Source: Paradevosia sp036499825 (GTDB lineage Bacteria; Pseudomonadota; Alphaproteobacteria; Rhizobiales; Devosiaceae). From it: a DNA stretch of 64,000 bases. Made by a program: the position numbers and the translations under genes. The stretch is taken from contig DASYCZ010000012.1 in assembly GCA_036499825.1 (NCBI GenBank), positions 1 to 64,000 on the forward strand. Reading direction: 5' to 3'. This document shows positions 31,778-40,642 of this stretch, in pieces (position 1 is the first letter of the stretch; each line of letters opens with the position of its first letter). Below the pieces are notes generated by a model that made no database searches, was not told where the DNA came from, and saw only the letters and a list, made by a program, of their open reading frames with translations.

Positions 31778-32512
31778 ATGATCCTCTTCCCCGCCATCGA
31801 CATCAAGGACGGCCAGTGCGTCCGCCTGAAGCTGGGCGAGATGAGCGAGGCGACCGTCTTCAACGATTCGCCCGCCGCCCAGGCCAAAAGCTTCGAGGAC
31901 CAGGGCTTTCAATATCTGCATGTCGTCGATCTCAACGGCGCTTTCGCCGGTGAAAGCGTCAATGGCGCGGCGGTCGAGGCCATCCTCCGTGAGGTGAAGT
32001 TCCCCGTACAGCTCGGCGGCGGTATCCGCAGCCTCGCCCATGTGGAGGACTGGCTCGGTCGGGGCCTCGCCCGCGTCATCCTCGGCACCATCGCGGTCCG
32101 CGATCCGGCGCTGGTCAAGGAGGCCGCGAAGAAGTTTCCCGGCCAGGTTGCGGTCGGCATCGATGCGCGCGGCGGCAAGGTCGCGGTCGAAGGCTGGGCC
32201 GAAACCTCCGAACTCGACGTCGTCGATCTGGCGAGGCGCTTCGAGGGCGCCGGCGTTGCGGCCATCATCTATACCGACATCGATCGTGACGGCATCCTCA
32301 CCGGCATCAACTGGGAATCGACCCTGGCGCTGGCCCGGTCGGTTTCCATCCCGGTCATCGCCTCGGGCGGCCTCGCCTCCATGGCCGATATCCGCCGCAT
32401 GACGGCGCCCGATGCCCAGGTGCTCGAAGGCGCCATTTCGGGCCGCGCGCTTTATGACGGGCGCATTGATTCACGTGAAGCACTCGCCCTGCTGCGGGAC
32501 ATCGGCAGATGA
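31778..32512 (+). CDS. hisA: Phosphoribosylformimino-5-aminoimidazole carboxamide ribotide isomerase
   Basis: 244-residue TIM-barrel isomerase of histidine synthesis. ILFPAIDIKDGQCVRLKLG (catalytic Asp8), VVDLNGAFAG, QLGGGIRSLAHVEDWLGRG, GIDARGGKVAVEGW, YTDIDRDG (second Asp) and ASGGLASMADI. An 85-base gap separates it from hisH and contains a repeat fragment. A parS-like core at 32467-32482 is read as the C-terminal DSREA. Overlaps the next gene by four bases. Confidence 0.96.
   Translation: MILFPAIDIKDGQCVRLKLGEMSEATVFNDSPAAQAKSFEDQGFQYLHVVDLNGAFAGESVNGAAVEAILREVKFPVQLGGGIRSLAHVEDWLGRGLARVILGTIAVRDPALVKEAAKKFPGQVAVGIDARGGKVAVEGWAETSELDVVDLARRFEGAGVAAIIYTDIDRDGILTGINWESTLALARSVSIPVIASGGLASMADIRRMTAPDAQVLEGAISGRALYDGRIDSREALALLRDIGR
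32467..32482. promoter_or_regulatory. parS-like site inside hisA
   Basis: TGATTCACGTGAAGCA, 14 of 16 to consensus with the TTCACGTGAA core. About 12 kb from the candidate origin on the opposite side from parAB. Possibly fortuitous. Confidence 0.4.
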
Positions 32513-32846
32513 ACACGGCCCCCGGCCAACGCCGCCGGCGCTTCCCCTGGCTCATCTACTGGCTGGTGCTGGCGGTCGTTCTCATTCTGATGCTGCTGCC
32601 GGTGTTCTCGGTGATCTTCGCCGCCACCGTCGCCAACACCCATGGCTGCGCGCTGGATGAAGGCAGCGTGCATCCCTGCATGGTCAATGGCTCCGATTGG
32701 GGCGAGGCCCTTTATGATTTCGCCGTCATGGGCTGGCTCGCCATCGCCACCCTGCCGCTCGGCGGCGGCGCGCTCATCGTGTGGCTGGTCATCCTTATCA
32801 TTCATCGCCAGGCTTGGCGCCGTAACAACCCGGAAGGGATATCGCC

Positions 32847-32850
<4 letters not shown>
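32509..32850 (+). CDS. Two-helix membrane protein of the his operon (uncharacterised)
   Basis: 113 residues, not recognised as a named family. Basic N terminus (GQRRRRFPW), helix 1 at about 13-42 (LIYWLVLAVVLILMLLPVFSV), a loop with two cysteines (HGCALDEGSVHPCMVNGSDWGEALYDF) and helix 2 at about 73-97. The start overlaps the hisA stop and the stop overlaps the hisF start (both ATGA), so it is translated as part of the operon. The conserved-looking HGC...HPC loop probably lies in the periplasm and may form a disulfide. Confidence 0.8.
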
Positions 32851-33655
<805 letters not shown>

Positions 33656-33656
<1 letters not shown>

Positions 33657-33970
33657 TGACGCTCGATGAACTCGACCAGCGCCTCGCCATAAGGGCCGGG
33701 GCTTCGCCCGACGAGAGCTATACGGCCAAGCTGATGGCGCGCGGCGTCGAAAAATGCGCCCAAAAACTGGGCGAGGAAGCCGTCGAGGCCGCCATCGCTG
33801 CCGTCACCCACGACCGCGCCGGCCTCGTGGGTGAGGCCTCCGACGTGCTTTATCACCTATTGGTCCTATTGCGCGTCAGCGCCATTCCGTTGGAGGAGGT
33901 CATGGCCGAACTGGAGCGCCGCACGGCGCAATCCGGCCTTGCTGAAAAAGCCTCGCGCCCCAAGGAGTGA
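33656..33970 (+). CDS. hisE: Phosphoribosyl-ATP pyrophosphatase
   Basis: 104 residues. Second step of histidine synthesis; all-alpha NTP-PPase with SYTAKLMARGVEKCAQKLGEEAVEAAIAAV and LVGEASDVLYHLLVLL. Translationally coupled to hisF (TGATG at 33654-33658). Followed at once by coaA. Confidence 0.95.
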
Positions 33971-33972
33971 CA

Positions 33973-34938
33973 GTGGCCCATTCCAAGCCGCCGAAATCGA
34001 CGCCCGATTTCTCCGCCTATCATCACTTCACCAAAGCCGAATGGTCGAAATTCCGCGCCGACGAGCCGATGACGCTCGATGCCGCCGACATCAAGCGGCT
34101 GCGGGCGCTCAACGATCCGATCTCCTTCGAGGAAGCAGAGGATATCTACCTGCCGCTGGCGCGCCTGCTGTCGCTTTATGTCGAGGCCACGCAGGGCCTC
34201 CATCGCGCCTCGATGAAATTCCTGGGCACCACCGATGGCAAGGTGCCCTTTATCGTCGGCGTCGCGGGCTCGGTGGCGGCGGGCAAATCCACCACCGCCC
34301 GTATCCTTCATGCGCTGATGCAGCGCTGGCAGACCTCGCCCAAGGTCGATCTCGTCACCACCGATGGGTTCCTTCATCCCAACGCCGTGCTGCAGGCGCG
34401 CGGCCTCATGGACCGCAAGGGCTTCCCCGAAAGCTACGACCGCACCCGCTTCATCAAGTTCCTCTCCGACATCAAGTCGGGCAAGGGCAAGGTGCATGTG
34501 CCGGTCTATTCCCACCTGGTCTATGACGTGGTGCCCGGCAAGGAGATCATCGTCGATCACCCCGACATCCTGATCGTCGAAGGGCTCAACATCCTGCAGC
34601 CCGGCGAATTGCCGAAATCCGGCAAGCCCATCGTCTTCGCCTCGGACTTCCTCGATTTTTCCATCTACATGGATGCCGACGAAGCCGACCTCACCGACTG
34701 GTATCTCGAACGCTTCCTGCGTCTGCGCGAAACCGCCTTCGCGGACGAGAAGTCGTTCTTCCACAAGTTCAGCCTGATGAGCGAGGAAGAGGCCAAGACC
34801 TTCGGGCGCTGGGTCTGGGCCTCGATCAACCGGCCCAACCTCATCGAAAACATCATCCCCACCCGCAGCCGCGCCGACCTCATCCTCAAGAAGGGCAAGA
34901 GCCACGTCATCGAGGAAGTCCACCTGCGCCGGGTGTAG
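33973..34938 (+). CDS. coaA: Pantothenate kinase, type I
   Basis: 321 residues (E. coli CoaA 316). First step of coenzyme A synthesis. P-loop GVAGSVAAGKSTTARIL near residue 90, LVTTDGFLHPN, KGFPESYD, VPVYSHLVYDVVPG, VEGLNILQP and FFHKFSLMSEEEA. The start is GTG 33973, with AAGGAG six bases upstream; the GTG at 33967 would abut that site. Following hisE is usual in rhizobia. A second CoA gene, coaE, is 12 kb away beside the origin. Confidence 0.95.
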   Translation: MAHSKPPKSTPDFSAYHHFTKAEWSKFRADEPMTLDAADIKRLRALNDPISFEEAEDIYLPLARLLSLYVEATQGLHRASMKFLGTTDGKVPFIVGVAGSVAAGKSTTARILHALMQRWQTSPKVDLVTTDGFLHPNAVLQARGLMDRKGFPESYDRTRFIKFLSDIKSGKGKVHVPVYSHLVYDVVPGKEIIVDHPDILIVEGLNILQPGELPKSGKPIVFASDFLDFSIYMDADEADLTDWYLERFLRLRETAFADEKSFFHKFSLMSEEEAKTFGRWVWASINRPNLIENIIPTRSRADLILKKGKSHVIEEVHLRRV

Positions 34939-34975
34939 GGGTACCTAAGGGGCGGGATAAAGCGGTGCGTGCCGC

Positions 34976-35085
34976 CCCACCCCACCCTTAATCCCTCCCC
35001 ATCAAAGGGGAGGGAAATCCCGACTGAGAGTCCTGCGGCTCCATCGTCTCCCTCCCCCTACGTGGGGAGGGATTAAGGGTGGGGG
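34976..35085. repeat. Palindromic intergenic repeat, family A
   Basis: Inverted arms CCACCCTTAATCCCTCCCC (about 34982-35000) and GGGGAGGGATTAAGGGTGGG (about 35065-35084), each with an inner hairpin (CTCCCC...GGGGAG). Related copies are at about 44864-44953, and fragments at 31708-31730. Confidence 0.75.
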
Positions 35086-35142
35086 GCTACGATCTTGAGG
35101 GGTTCGCTGCTCTATGCGGTAGCATCCCAGCCAAACCCAAAC

Positions 35143-36144
35143 TCAGACCGCCACGCCCTTCTCGGCCGCCAGCTGCCTCAAATCCACGATCGGGCGTGCC
35201 CCGATATGGGAGATCACTTCGGAGGCGGCGAGGCACCCGGCCTTCAGCGCCATCTGGAAATCCTGCCCGCGGCCTGCCGCCAGCATAAAGCCTGCCGCGA
35301 AGAGATCGCCCGCGCCGGTTGCATCCACCACGTCCACCGGGAAGGCCGGCACGGTGACGATCTCGCCGTCATAGATCGCCATGGCGCCTTGCGCCCCCAT
35401 GGTGACGGCCGCCAGTTCGGCGTCCTTGGCTACCTGCTGCACCGCTTCGGGCAGGCTGTCGGTCTGGTAGAGCGCTTTCAGCTCATCGATATTGGCGAAC
35501 ACGTAGTCGATGGTCTTGGACCGCAGCAGGTCGAGGAATTCGTCGCGGAAGCGGTTGACGCAGAACGGGTCCGACAGCGTGATCGCCGTCGCCCGCTCGT
35601 GCCGGTGGGCATAATTGGCGGCGCGCACGAAGGCTTTCTTGGCCTCCACCGGGTCCCACAGATACCCCTCCATATAGGTGATGGTGGCCGAGCCGATCTC
35701 GTCCTCGTGGATGTCGGCCTCGGTCAATTCGTGGCAGGCGCCCAGATAAGTGTTCATGGTGCGCTCGCCGCCCTCGCTGATGAGGATCATCGAGCGGGCC
35801 GTGGCGGCGCCGTTGATCAGCCTGGTGGTCGAGTAGTCGACGCCGATGGCCTTGAGGTCGTTGGCGAACACATCGCCCAGCGCGTCGTCCGCCACCTTGC
35901 CGATGAACCTGGCGCGGCCACCGAGCGAGGCGACGCCCGCCGCCGTATTGGCGGCGCTGCCGCCCGAGATCTGCTGCTTGTCGGCCGGCATGCGGTCATA
36001 GAGGTAGGCCGAGCGGTCGCTGTCAACCAGATGCATGATGCCCTCGGTCAGTCCCTCACGGGCGAGGAACCCCGCATCGATAGGGGCGATGACGTCGACA
36101 ATGGCATTGCCGATGGTCAGAACGTCGTAACGGGTCTCGGCCAT
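35143..36144 (-). CDS. Adenosine kinase-like PfkB sugar kinase
   Basis: 333 residues. Ribokinase fold: DVLTIGNAIVDVIA at the N terminus, GGSAANTAAGVASLGGRARFIGKVADD, and the anion hole DVVDATGAGDLFAAGFM with catalytic Asp. The pattern fits the rhizobial adenosine kinase group rather than ribokinase or fructokinase, but the substrate cannot be proven from sequence. The start is 36144 (MAETRYDV), behind GGAG six bases upstream. Stands alone. Confidence 0.87.
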   Translation of the reverse strand: MAETRYDVLTIGNAIVDVIAPIDAGFLAREGLTEGIMHLVDSDRSAYLYDRMPADKQQISGGSAANTAAGVASLGGRARFIGKVADDALGDVFANDLKAIGVDYSTTRLINGAATARSMILISEGGERTMNTYLGACHELTEADIHEDEIGSATITYMEGYLWDPVEAKKAFVRAANYAHRHERATAITLSDPFCVNRFRDEFLDLLRSKTIDYVFANIDELKALYQTDSLPEAVQQVAKDAELAAVTMGAQGAMAIYDGEIVTVPAFPVDVVDATGAGDLFAAGFMLAAGRGQDFQMALKAGCLAASEVISHIGARPIVDLRQLAAEKGVAV

Positions 36145-36220
36145 CGGGGTCTCCATAGGGTGCGAGTTGCGCCGGAGATAACGGATTGACGGGTGTGGCG
36201 CAACCGCGGGCGCCTCGATT

Positions 36221-36802
36221 TCAGCGGTGCCCGAGCCCTGCCATGAAGGCGCCCGTCACTGCGCCGATCAGCGCATCGTCCGATTGCCCCGGCCGCCGGT
36301 TGATCTGGTCATCGAGCAGCAATTGCGCCAGCCCGTGCACCAGCGACCATGCGGCCAGCGCCGTCGCGTGCGGATCCTGCGGATTGGCGCTCGCCGCCAG
36401 GGCTTCGAGCGAAAAGAACGCCGTATCGGCTGACTCCTTCAGCGCCGGATGCTCGCTGCGTTTCACTTCCGGCGAAAACATCAGCCGGAACAGCGCCGGA
36501 TGCGTCAGCGCGAAGCGCACATAGGCTCGGCCCTGTTCGAGCAGGTGCCGCTCGACCGGCACGCCCCGGGCGGCCTTTTTCAGATCGGCGCCAAACCGCC
36601 GAAACCCTTCGGTCGCCACCGCTGCCAAAAGCGCGGTCCGGTTCTTGAAATGCCGGTAGGGTGCCGATGGCGACACCCCCACGGCTCGCGCCACTTCGCG
36701 CAAACCAAGCCCGCCCTGCCCGTCCCGGGCCAATAGCCCGAGCCCCGCTTCCACCAGCGCATGCCGCAAATCCCCATGGTGATAGGGGCTTTCAGCCTTC
36801 AT
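36221..36802 (-). CDS. TetR-family regulator (WHG-type C-terminal domain)
   Basis: 193 residues. HTH LREVARAVGVSPSAPYRHFKNRTALLAAVATEGFRRF near residues 25-62. The C-terminal region (YVRFALTHPALFRLMFSPEV, AAWSLVHGLAQLLLDDQI) is the TetR_C_33/WHG type. The ATG at 36802 was chosen because the frame upstream belongs to the opposite gene. Divergent from the DUF2214 gene across 75 bases, which probably hold its operator. Confidence 0.9.
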   Translation of the reverse strand: MKAESPYHHGDLRHALVEAGLGLLARDGQGGLGLREVARAVGVSPSAPYRHFKNRTALLAAVATEGFRRFGADLKKAARGVPVERHLLEQGRAYVRFALTHPALFRLMFSPEVKRSEHPALKESADTAFFSLEALAASANPQDPHATALAAWSLVHGLAQLLLDDQINRRPGQSDDALIGAVTGAFMAGLGHR

Positions 36803-36877
36803 GTTGACATTGCTCACATTGGCTTCCACTATACGAACACCGTTAACATTGAAAATGCCGAAACGGAAGGCTGCGCC
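36803..36877. promoter_or_regulatory. Divergent tetR/DUF2214 promoter with direct repeat
   Basis: TTGACA at 36804-36809 and ACTATA at 36828-36833 (18-base spacer) suggest a plus-strand promoter. The 10-mer GTTGACATTG (36803) recurs as GTTAACATTG (36842), and CATTG occurs three times. A candidate TetR operator, not a clean palindrome. Confidence 0.5.
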
Positions 36878-37330
36878 ATGACCGATCTCGTCCTCGCCAT
36901 CGCCCACCACCTCGTCGTCTTCACTTTCGTGGCGCTCATCGCGGCCGAAGTGCTGTTGCTGCGTCCGGGGATCACGGGCGAGCGCCTCGCCCAACTCGGC
37001 CGCATCGATGCGGCTGTCGGCCTCGTCGCCACCTTCGTTCTGGTCGTGGGCTTCCTGCGCGTCTTTTTCGGCGCCGCCGGCTCGGCTTACTATTTCGCCA
37101 ACTGGGCCTTCTGGGCCAAGCTCGCCGCCTTCGCCGCCGTCGGTCTCCTCTCTGTCGTCCCCACCCTTGCGATCCTGCGCTGGCGCAAAGCCGCCCGCGC
37201 CGACACCGCCTTCGCGCCACCCCTCGCCGAAGTCACCCGTGTCCGCCGCTTCTTTGCCGCCGAAGCCATCACGCTCATCCTCATCCCCACCTTCGCCGCC
37301 ATGATGGCGCGGGGGTATGGGAGTTTTTGA
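36878..37330 (+). CDS. DUF2214 integral membrane protein
   Basis: 150 residues with four membrane helices (about 4-24, 43-63, 76-98, 124-145). The DUF2214 pattern includes ALIAAEVLLLRPG, RIDAAVGLVA, GSAYYFANWAFWAKLAAF and the C-terminal FFAAEAITLILIPTFAAMMARG. Probably repressed by the divergent TetR. Function unknown; related proteins are annotated only as membrane proteins. Confidence 0.85.
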   Translation: MTDLVLAIAHHLVVFTFVALIAAEVLLLRPGITGERLAQLGRIDAAVGLVATFVLVVGFLRVFFGAAGSAYYFANWAFWAKLAAFAAVGLLSVVPTLAILRWRKAARADTAFAPPLAEVTRVRRFFAAEAITLILIPTFAAMMARGYGSF

Positions 37331-37626
37331 CGGGAAGGACGAGGTTGGGGAAGGCACTACGAGTTGCCTCATTGCCTTGCCATTCGGGTTCCGAAATCCT
37401 GTCATCCGACGCTGCGCATCGACCTTCTCGCAACCTGCGGATGAGAACCCGGAGCAGGCCACCATCCAGCCCCCCTCCCCAGAGGGGCGAGGTGGCTGAG
37501 AGATTGGCGGCCGCTTCTACGCGTCTGGCCATTCGAGCGTAACTGTCACTCCGCCTAGAGGCGGAACGGCTCGAAGTCCCCCCAGGGGCGAGGTGGCCGA
37601 GAAGCCTGCACCCCCACCCAACACCC
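37331..37626. repeat. Intergenic stretch with family B palindromic repeats
   Basis: 296 bases without a gene. Contains CCCTCCCCAGAGGGGCGAGG near 37480 and a second, shorter element with CCCCCAGGGGCGAGG near 37576, separated by a hairpin around CCGCCTAGAGGCGG (37551-37564). Otherwise no feature. Confidence 0.6.
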
Positions 37627-38295
37627 CTACCCCACCGGCGTCCGTGTCTTTGGCTCAAACCTGCACCATTCACGGATGATGCAGCGCCAGCATTCCGGCT
37701 TGCGGGCCTTGCACACATAGCGTCCGTGCAGGATCAGCCAGTGATGGGCGTGCAGCATGTATTCGGGCGGCACCACCTTCAGCAGTTGCGTCTCCACCGC
37801 CAGCGGCGTCTTGCCGGGTGCGAGGCCGGTGCGGTTGCCGACGCGGAAAAGGTGCGTGTCCACGGCGATCGTCGGGTGCCGGAAGGCGATGTTCAGCACC
37901 ACATTGGCGGTTTTCCGCCCCACGCCCGGCAGGGCTTCCAGTGCTTCACGTGAATCAGGCACTTGCGAGCCGTGCCGGTCGATCAGCATCTGGCTCAGCG
38001 AAAAGACGTTCTTCGCCTTGGTACGGTAGAGCCCGATGGTGCGGATCTTGTCTTCGATGCCGGCGACGCCCAGCGCCACCATCTTTTCGGGCGTGGGGGC
38101 GGCGGCAAACAGTCCGGGGGTCGCCTTGTTCACGCCCGCGTCGGTCGCCTGTGCCGAAAGCACCACCGCCACCAGCAGCTCAAATGGCGATTCCGCCACC
38201 AATTCGCCCTTTGGCTCTGGATTAATGGTGGCAAACGCGCGAAAAATTGCTTCGACATCCGCCCTCGGAAGGGTTTTGCTTTTGCTGCCGGCCAT
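37627..38295 (-). CDS. nth: Endonuclease III
   Basis: 222 residues. Bifunctional DNA glycosylase/AP lyase for oxidised pyrimidines. LLVAVVLSAQATDAGVNKATP, helix-hairpin-helix LPGVGRKTANVVLN with catalytic Lys, VDTHLFRVGNR with catalytic Asp, and the 4Fe-4S cluster C-x6-C-x2-C-x5-C (CKARKPECWRCIIREWC). Divergent from DUF2244. Carries a weak parS-like site. Confidence 0.96.
   Translation of the reverse strand: MAGSKSKTLPRADVEAIFRAFATINPEPKGELVAESPFELLVAVVLSAQATDAGVNKATPGLFAAAPTPEKMVALGVAGIEDKIRTIGLYRTKAKNVFSLSQMLIDRHGSQVPDSREALEALPGVGRKTANVVLNIAFRHPTIAVDTHLFRVGNRTGLAPGKTPLAVETQLLKVVPPEYMLHAHHWLILHGRYVCKARKPECWRCIIREWCRFEPKTRTPVG
37942..37957. promoter_or_regulatory. parS-like site inside nth
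   Basis: TGCTTCACGTGAATCA, 14 of 16 to consensus with an intact TTCACGTGAA core; read as DSREA on the minus strand. 18 kb from the candidate origin. Weak candidate. Confidence 0.4.
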
Positions 38296-38332
38296 TCCGT
38301 CCCCGCGATTCTCAGCCTATAGTGATGCTGAT

Positions 38333-38812
38333 ATGACCACGAAAACGCAAGCCGAGCCGATCTTCGCCGCCAAGCTGACGCCGCACCGTTCGCTGTCGCC
38401 CCGCGGCCGGCAGGTCCTGATCATCGCCCTCGCCATCTGCGCGGCCATTCCGGGCTTCGTCTTTTCGCGCCTGGGCGCCTGGCCCATCGTGGGCTTCATG
38501 GGCCTTGACGTTCTGGCGGTTTACTTCGCCCTGCGCTGGTCGATGCGTGACGGCGACCGCTTCGAGGAAATCACCCTCTGGCCCAACCGGCTGCAGCTGC
38601 GCCGTGTCTCCGCCAAGGGTAAGGAGGCCATCAGCCAGTTCAACCCGCGCCAGGTCCGTCTCGTGCTCGAGCGCGATTACGATGAGCGCACCACCGGCCT
38701 TAACCTGCGCACCGAGGACGGCGATGTCGAAATCGGCGGGTTCCTGGCCGCCGCCGAGCGGGCCAGCTTCGCCAAGGTGTTCGGCACGGCGCTGCGCAAG
38801 GCCCGGCGCTAA
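38333..38812 (+). CDS. DUF2244 membrane protein
   Basis: 159 residues. Two membrane helices (about 29-68: VLIIALAICAAIPGFVFS, PIVGFMGLDVLAVYFAL), then a soluble beta-rich part ERFEEITLWPNRLQLRRV-like, FNPRQVRLVLERDYDERTTGLNLRTEDGDVEIGGFL. DUF2244 proteins are small and uncharacterised and are often found beside nth in alphaproteobacteria, as I recall. The start is ATG 38333. Followed by the alkyltransferase gene. Confidence 0.85.
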   Translation: MTTKTQAEPIFAAKLTPHRSLSPRGRQVLIIALAICAAIPGFVFSRLGAWPIVGFMGLDVLAVYFALRWSMRDGDRFEEITLWPNRLQLRRVSAKGKEAISQFNPRQVRLVLERDYDERTTGLNLRTEDGDVEIGGFLAAAERASFAKVFGTALRKARR

Positions 38813-38885
38813 AGCCCGCGAAAAAAGCGCCTGGCGCCAAAACCGTCAAAACCGGGTCGTAACCCTATTGGGGCAGGCCTAGATT

Positions 38886-39761
38886 ATGCCCATGACAATG
38901 CATCAGAGCCTTTCACCCCATTCCGATTACGAAACCGTCCGTGCCGCCATCGCCTATCTTAGCGAAACCGGCGCCGACGAAGTCGACCTCGCGCGCTTTT
39001 CGCGGGCGCTGGGCCTGACGGAGCGGCAGTTGACCGATCTCTTCCGGCGCTGGTGCGGGCTCAGCCCCAAATCCTTCGCCCAGGCGGTGGCGCTCGATCA
39101 TGCCAAGTCGCTTTTGGCCCAGAACGGCAGCGTGCTCGACACCACCTATGAGGTTGGCCTGTCCTCGCCCTCGCGCCTCCACGATCTGTTCGTCACCTAT
39201 GAGGCCATGCCGCCTGGCGCCTTCCGCGCCCGCGGCGAGGGCCTCACCATGACCTGGGGCGCGGTGCCCTCGCCTTTCGGCACCGCCGTCCTCACCGTCA
39301 CCGATTATGGTCTTTCGGGCCTCGGCTTCGCCGATGACAACACCAGCGTGCAGCAGGCCTTCGAGGATCTGGCCAATCGCTGGCCCAACGCCAAATTCGT
39401 GCGCAACGACAACCACGTCGCCCCCATCGCCCAACGGGTCTTCGATCCGGGGCGCTGGTCGTCCGAGCAGCCGGTGCGGGTGGTGTTCATCGGCACCGAT
39501 TTCGAGGTCAAGGTCTGGGAAACGCTGCTCTCGGTGCCCTTCGGCAAGGCCACCACCTATGGGAGCATCGCCAGCCAGCTCGGCCGCCCCAGCGCTTCGC
39601 GCGCCGTCGGCGCCGCCGTGGGCAAGAACCCGATCTCGTTCGTGGTGCCCTGCCACCGCGTCGTGGGCAGCTCCGGCGCCCTCACCGGCTATCACTGGGG
39701 CGTGCCCCGCAAACGCGCCATCATGGGCTGGGAAGCCGGCGTCATCTCCAGCCGGGGGTAG
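38886..39761 (+). CDS. AraC-HTH / methylated-DNA-protein cysteine methyltransferase fusion
   Basis: 291 residues. N-terminal AraC-type HTH (LARFSRALGLTERQLTDLFRRWCGLSPKSFAQAVALDHAK, about 25-80), then an Ogt/Ada C-terminal alkyltransferase with the active-site PCHRV (Cys256) and SVPFGKATTYGSIASQLGRP. The Ada N-terminal zinc domain that senses methyl-phosphotriesters is absent. So it repairs O6-alkylguanine directly and carries a DNA-binding module of unknown role. The ATG at 38886 or 38895 is the start. Confidence 0.9.
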   Translation: MPMTMHQSLSPHSDYETVRAAIAYLSETGADEVDLARFSRALGLTERQLTDLFRRWCGLSPKSFAQAVALDHAKSLLAQNGSVLDTTYEVGLSSPSRLHDLFVTYEAMPPGAFRARGEGLTMTWGAVPSPFGTAVLTVTDYGLSGLGFADDNTSVQQAFEDLANRWPNAKFVRNDNHVAPIAQRVFDPGRWSSEQPVRVVFIGTDFEVKVWETLLSVPFGKATTYGSIASQLGRPSASRAVGAAVGKNPISFVVPCHRVVGSSGALTGYHWGVPRKRAIMGWEAGVISSRG

Positions 39762-39817
39762 TTGGACTTTCGGCAGGGGGCTTTCGATGTTCGGCGGCGC
39801 ACCCGAAATCCTCCCCT

Positions 39818-39900
39818 ACCACCGGGTCATTCCGGCGGAGGCTGGCCGGAATCCATTTCCGTGGCGCGCCACGCGCAACATCTCTCAGTCCAGGCGCGCC
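39818..39900. repeat. Partial copy of the family C inverted repeat
   Basis: CCACCGGGTCATTCCGGCGGAGG followed by GGCCGGAATCCAT within the 144 bases between the alkyltransferase and gpmA. It matches the arms of the duplicated element at 44954-45409. No gene in this gap. Confidence 0.65.
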
Positions 39901-39905
39901 AACCC

Positions 39906-40520
39906 CTAGATCGCCACCTTGTCCTTGAGCCTGCCCTGTGCGTCCAGCGTGTAGATCACCGGCTCGCCCGTCGCCAGTTCACGTTTCAGGATCTGCTCGG
40001 GCGTCAGGCCTTCGATCGCCATCACCAGCGCCCTCAGCGAATTGCCATGCGCGGCGACCAGCACCGTCTCGCCGGCGGCGACTTTCGGCTCGATCTCGGC
40101 CTTGTAATAGGGCAGCGTCCGTGCTGCCGTGTCCTTGAGGCTTTCGCCCCCCGGCGGAGGCACGTCGAAGGAGCGGCGCCAGATGAGCACCTGCTCCTCG
40201 CCCCACTTCTTGCGGGCATCGTCCTTGTTGAGGCCGGACAGATCGCCATAGTCGCGCTCGTTCACCGCCTGGTTGCGGACGATCGTGACGTTCAGGATGT
40301 CCATTTCCTCAAGGATCAGGTCCAGCGTGTGCTGGGCCCTTTTCAACGCCGACGTAAACGCCAGGTCGAACGCAAAACCTTTCTGCTTCAACAGCCTGCC
40401 AGCGGCACGCGCCTCCTCGATGCCCTTTTCGGTAAGGTCTGGATTGCGCCAGCCGGTGAACAGGTTCTGAAGGTTCCATTCGCTCTCGCCGTGGCGGACG
40501 AGGATCAGCGTGCCGGTCAT
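39906..40520 (-). CDS. gpmA: 2,3-bisphosphoglycerate-dependent phosphoglycerate mutase
   Basis: 204 residues. Interconverts 3- and 2-phosphoglycerate in glycolysis. Catalytic His10 in LILVRHGESEWN, NLFTGWRNPDLTEKG, TSALKRAQHT, NERDYGDLSGLNK and AHGNSLRALVMAIEGL with the second His. Shorter than the 250-residue enterobacterial form, as typical of alphaproteobacteria. Follows dapB on the minus strand across a structured gap. Confidence 0.95.
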   Translation of the reverse strand: MTGTLILVRHGESEWNLQNLFTGWRNPDLTEKGIEEARAAGRLLKQKGFAFDLAFTSALKRAQHTLDLILEEMDILNVTIVRNQAVNERDYGDLSGLNKDDARKKWGEEQVLIWRRSFDVPPPGGESLKDTAARTLPYYKAEIEPKVAAGETVLVAAHGNSLRALVMAIEGLTPEQILKRELATGEPVIYTLDAQGRLKDKVAI

Positions 40521-40556
40521 TTGACTATTGTCTCCGATGAGAAGTGCGGCGTGAGG

Positions 40557-40584
40557 ATTGCCCTGCCCTCAGGGCTTGGGCAAT
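40557..40584 (-). other. Two-layer hairpin between dapB and gpmA
   Basis: ATTGCCC and GGGCAAT enclose a second hairpin GCCCT-C-AGGGC. No T run follows on either strand, so it is a weak terminator or an RNA processing or stability element between the two genes. Confidence 0.5.
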
Positions 40585-40642
40585 GCGGCGAAAGACGGAC
40601 ATAAGGACAGGCTGCGTCGGATTGGTGACAATCCGGCCCGCA

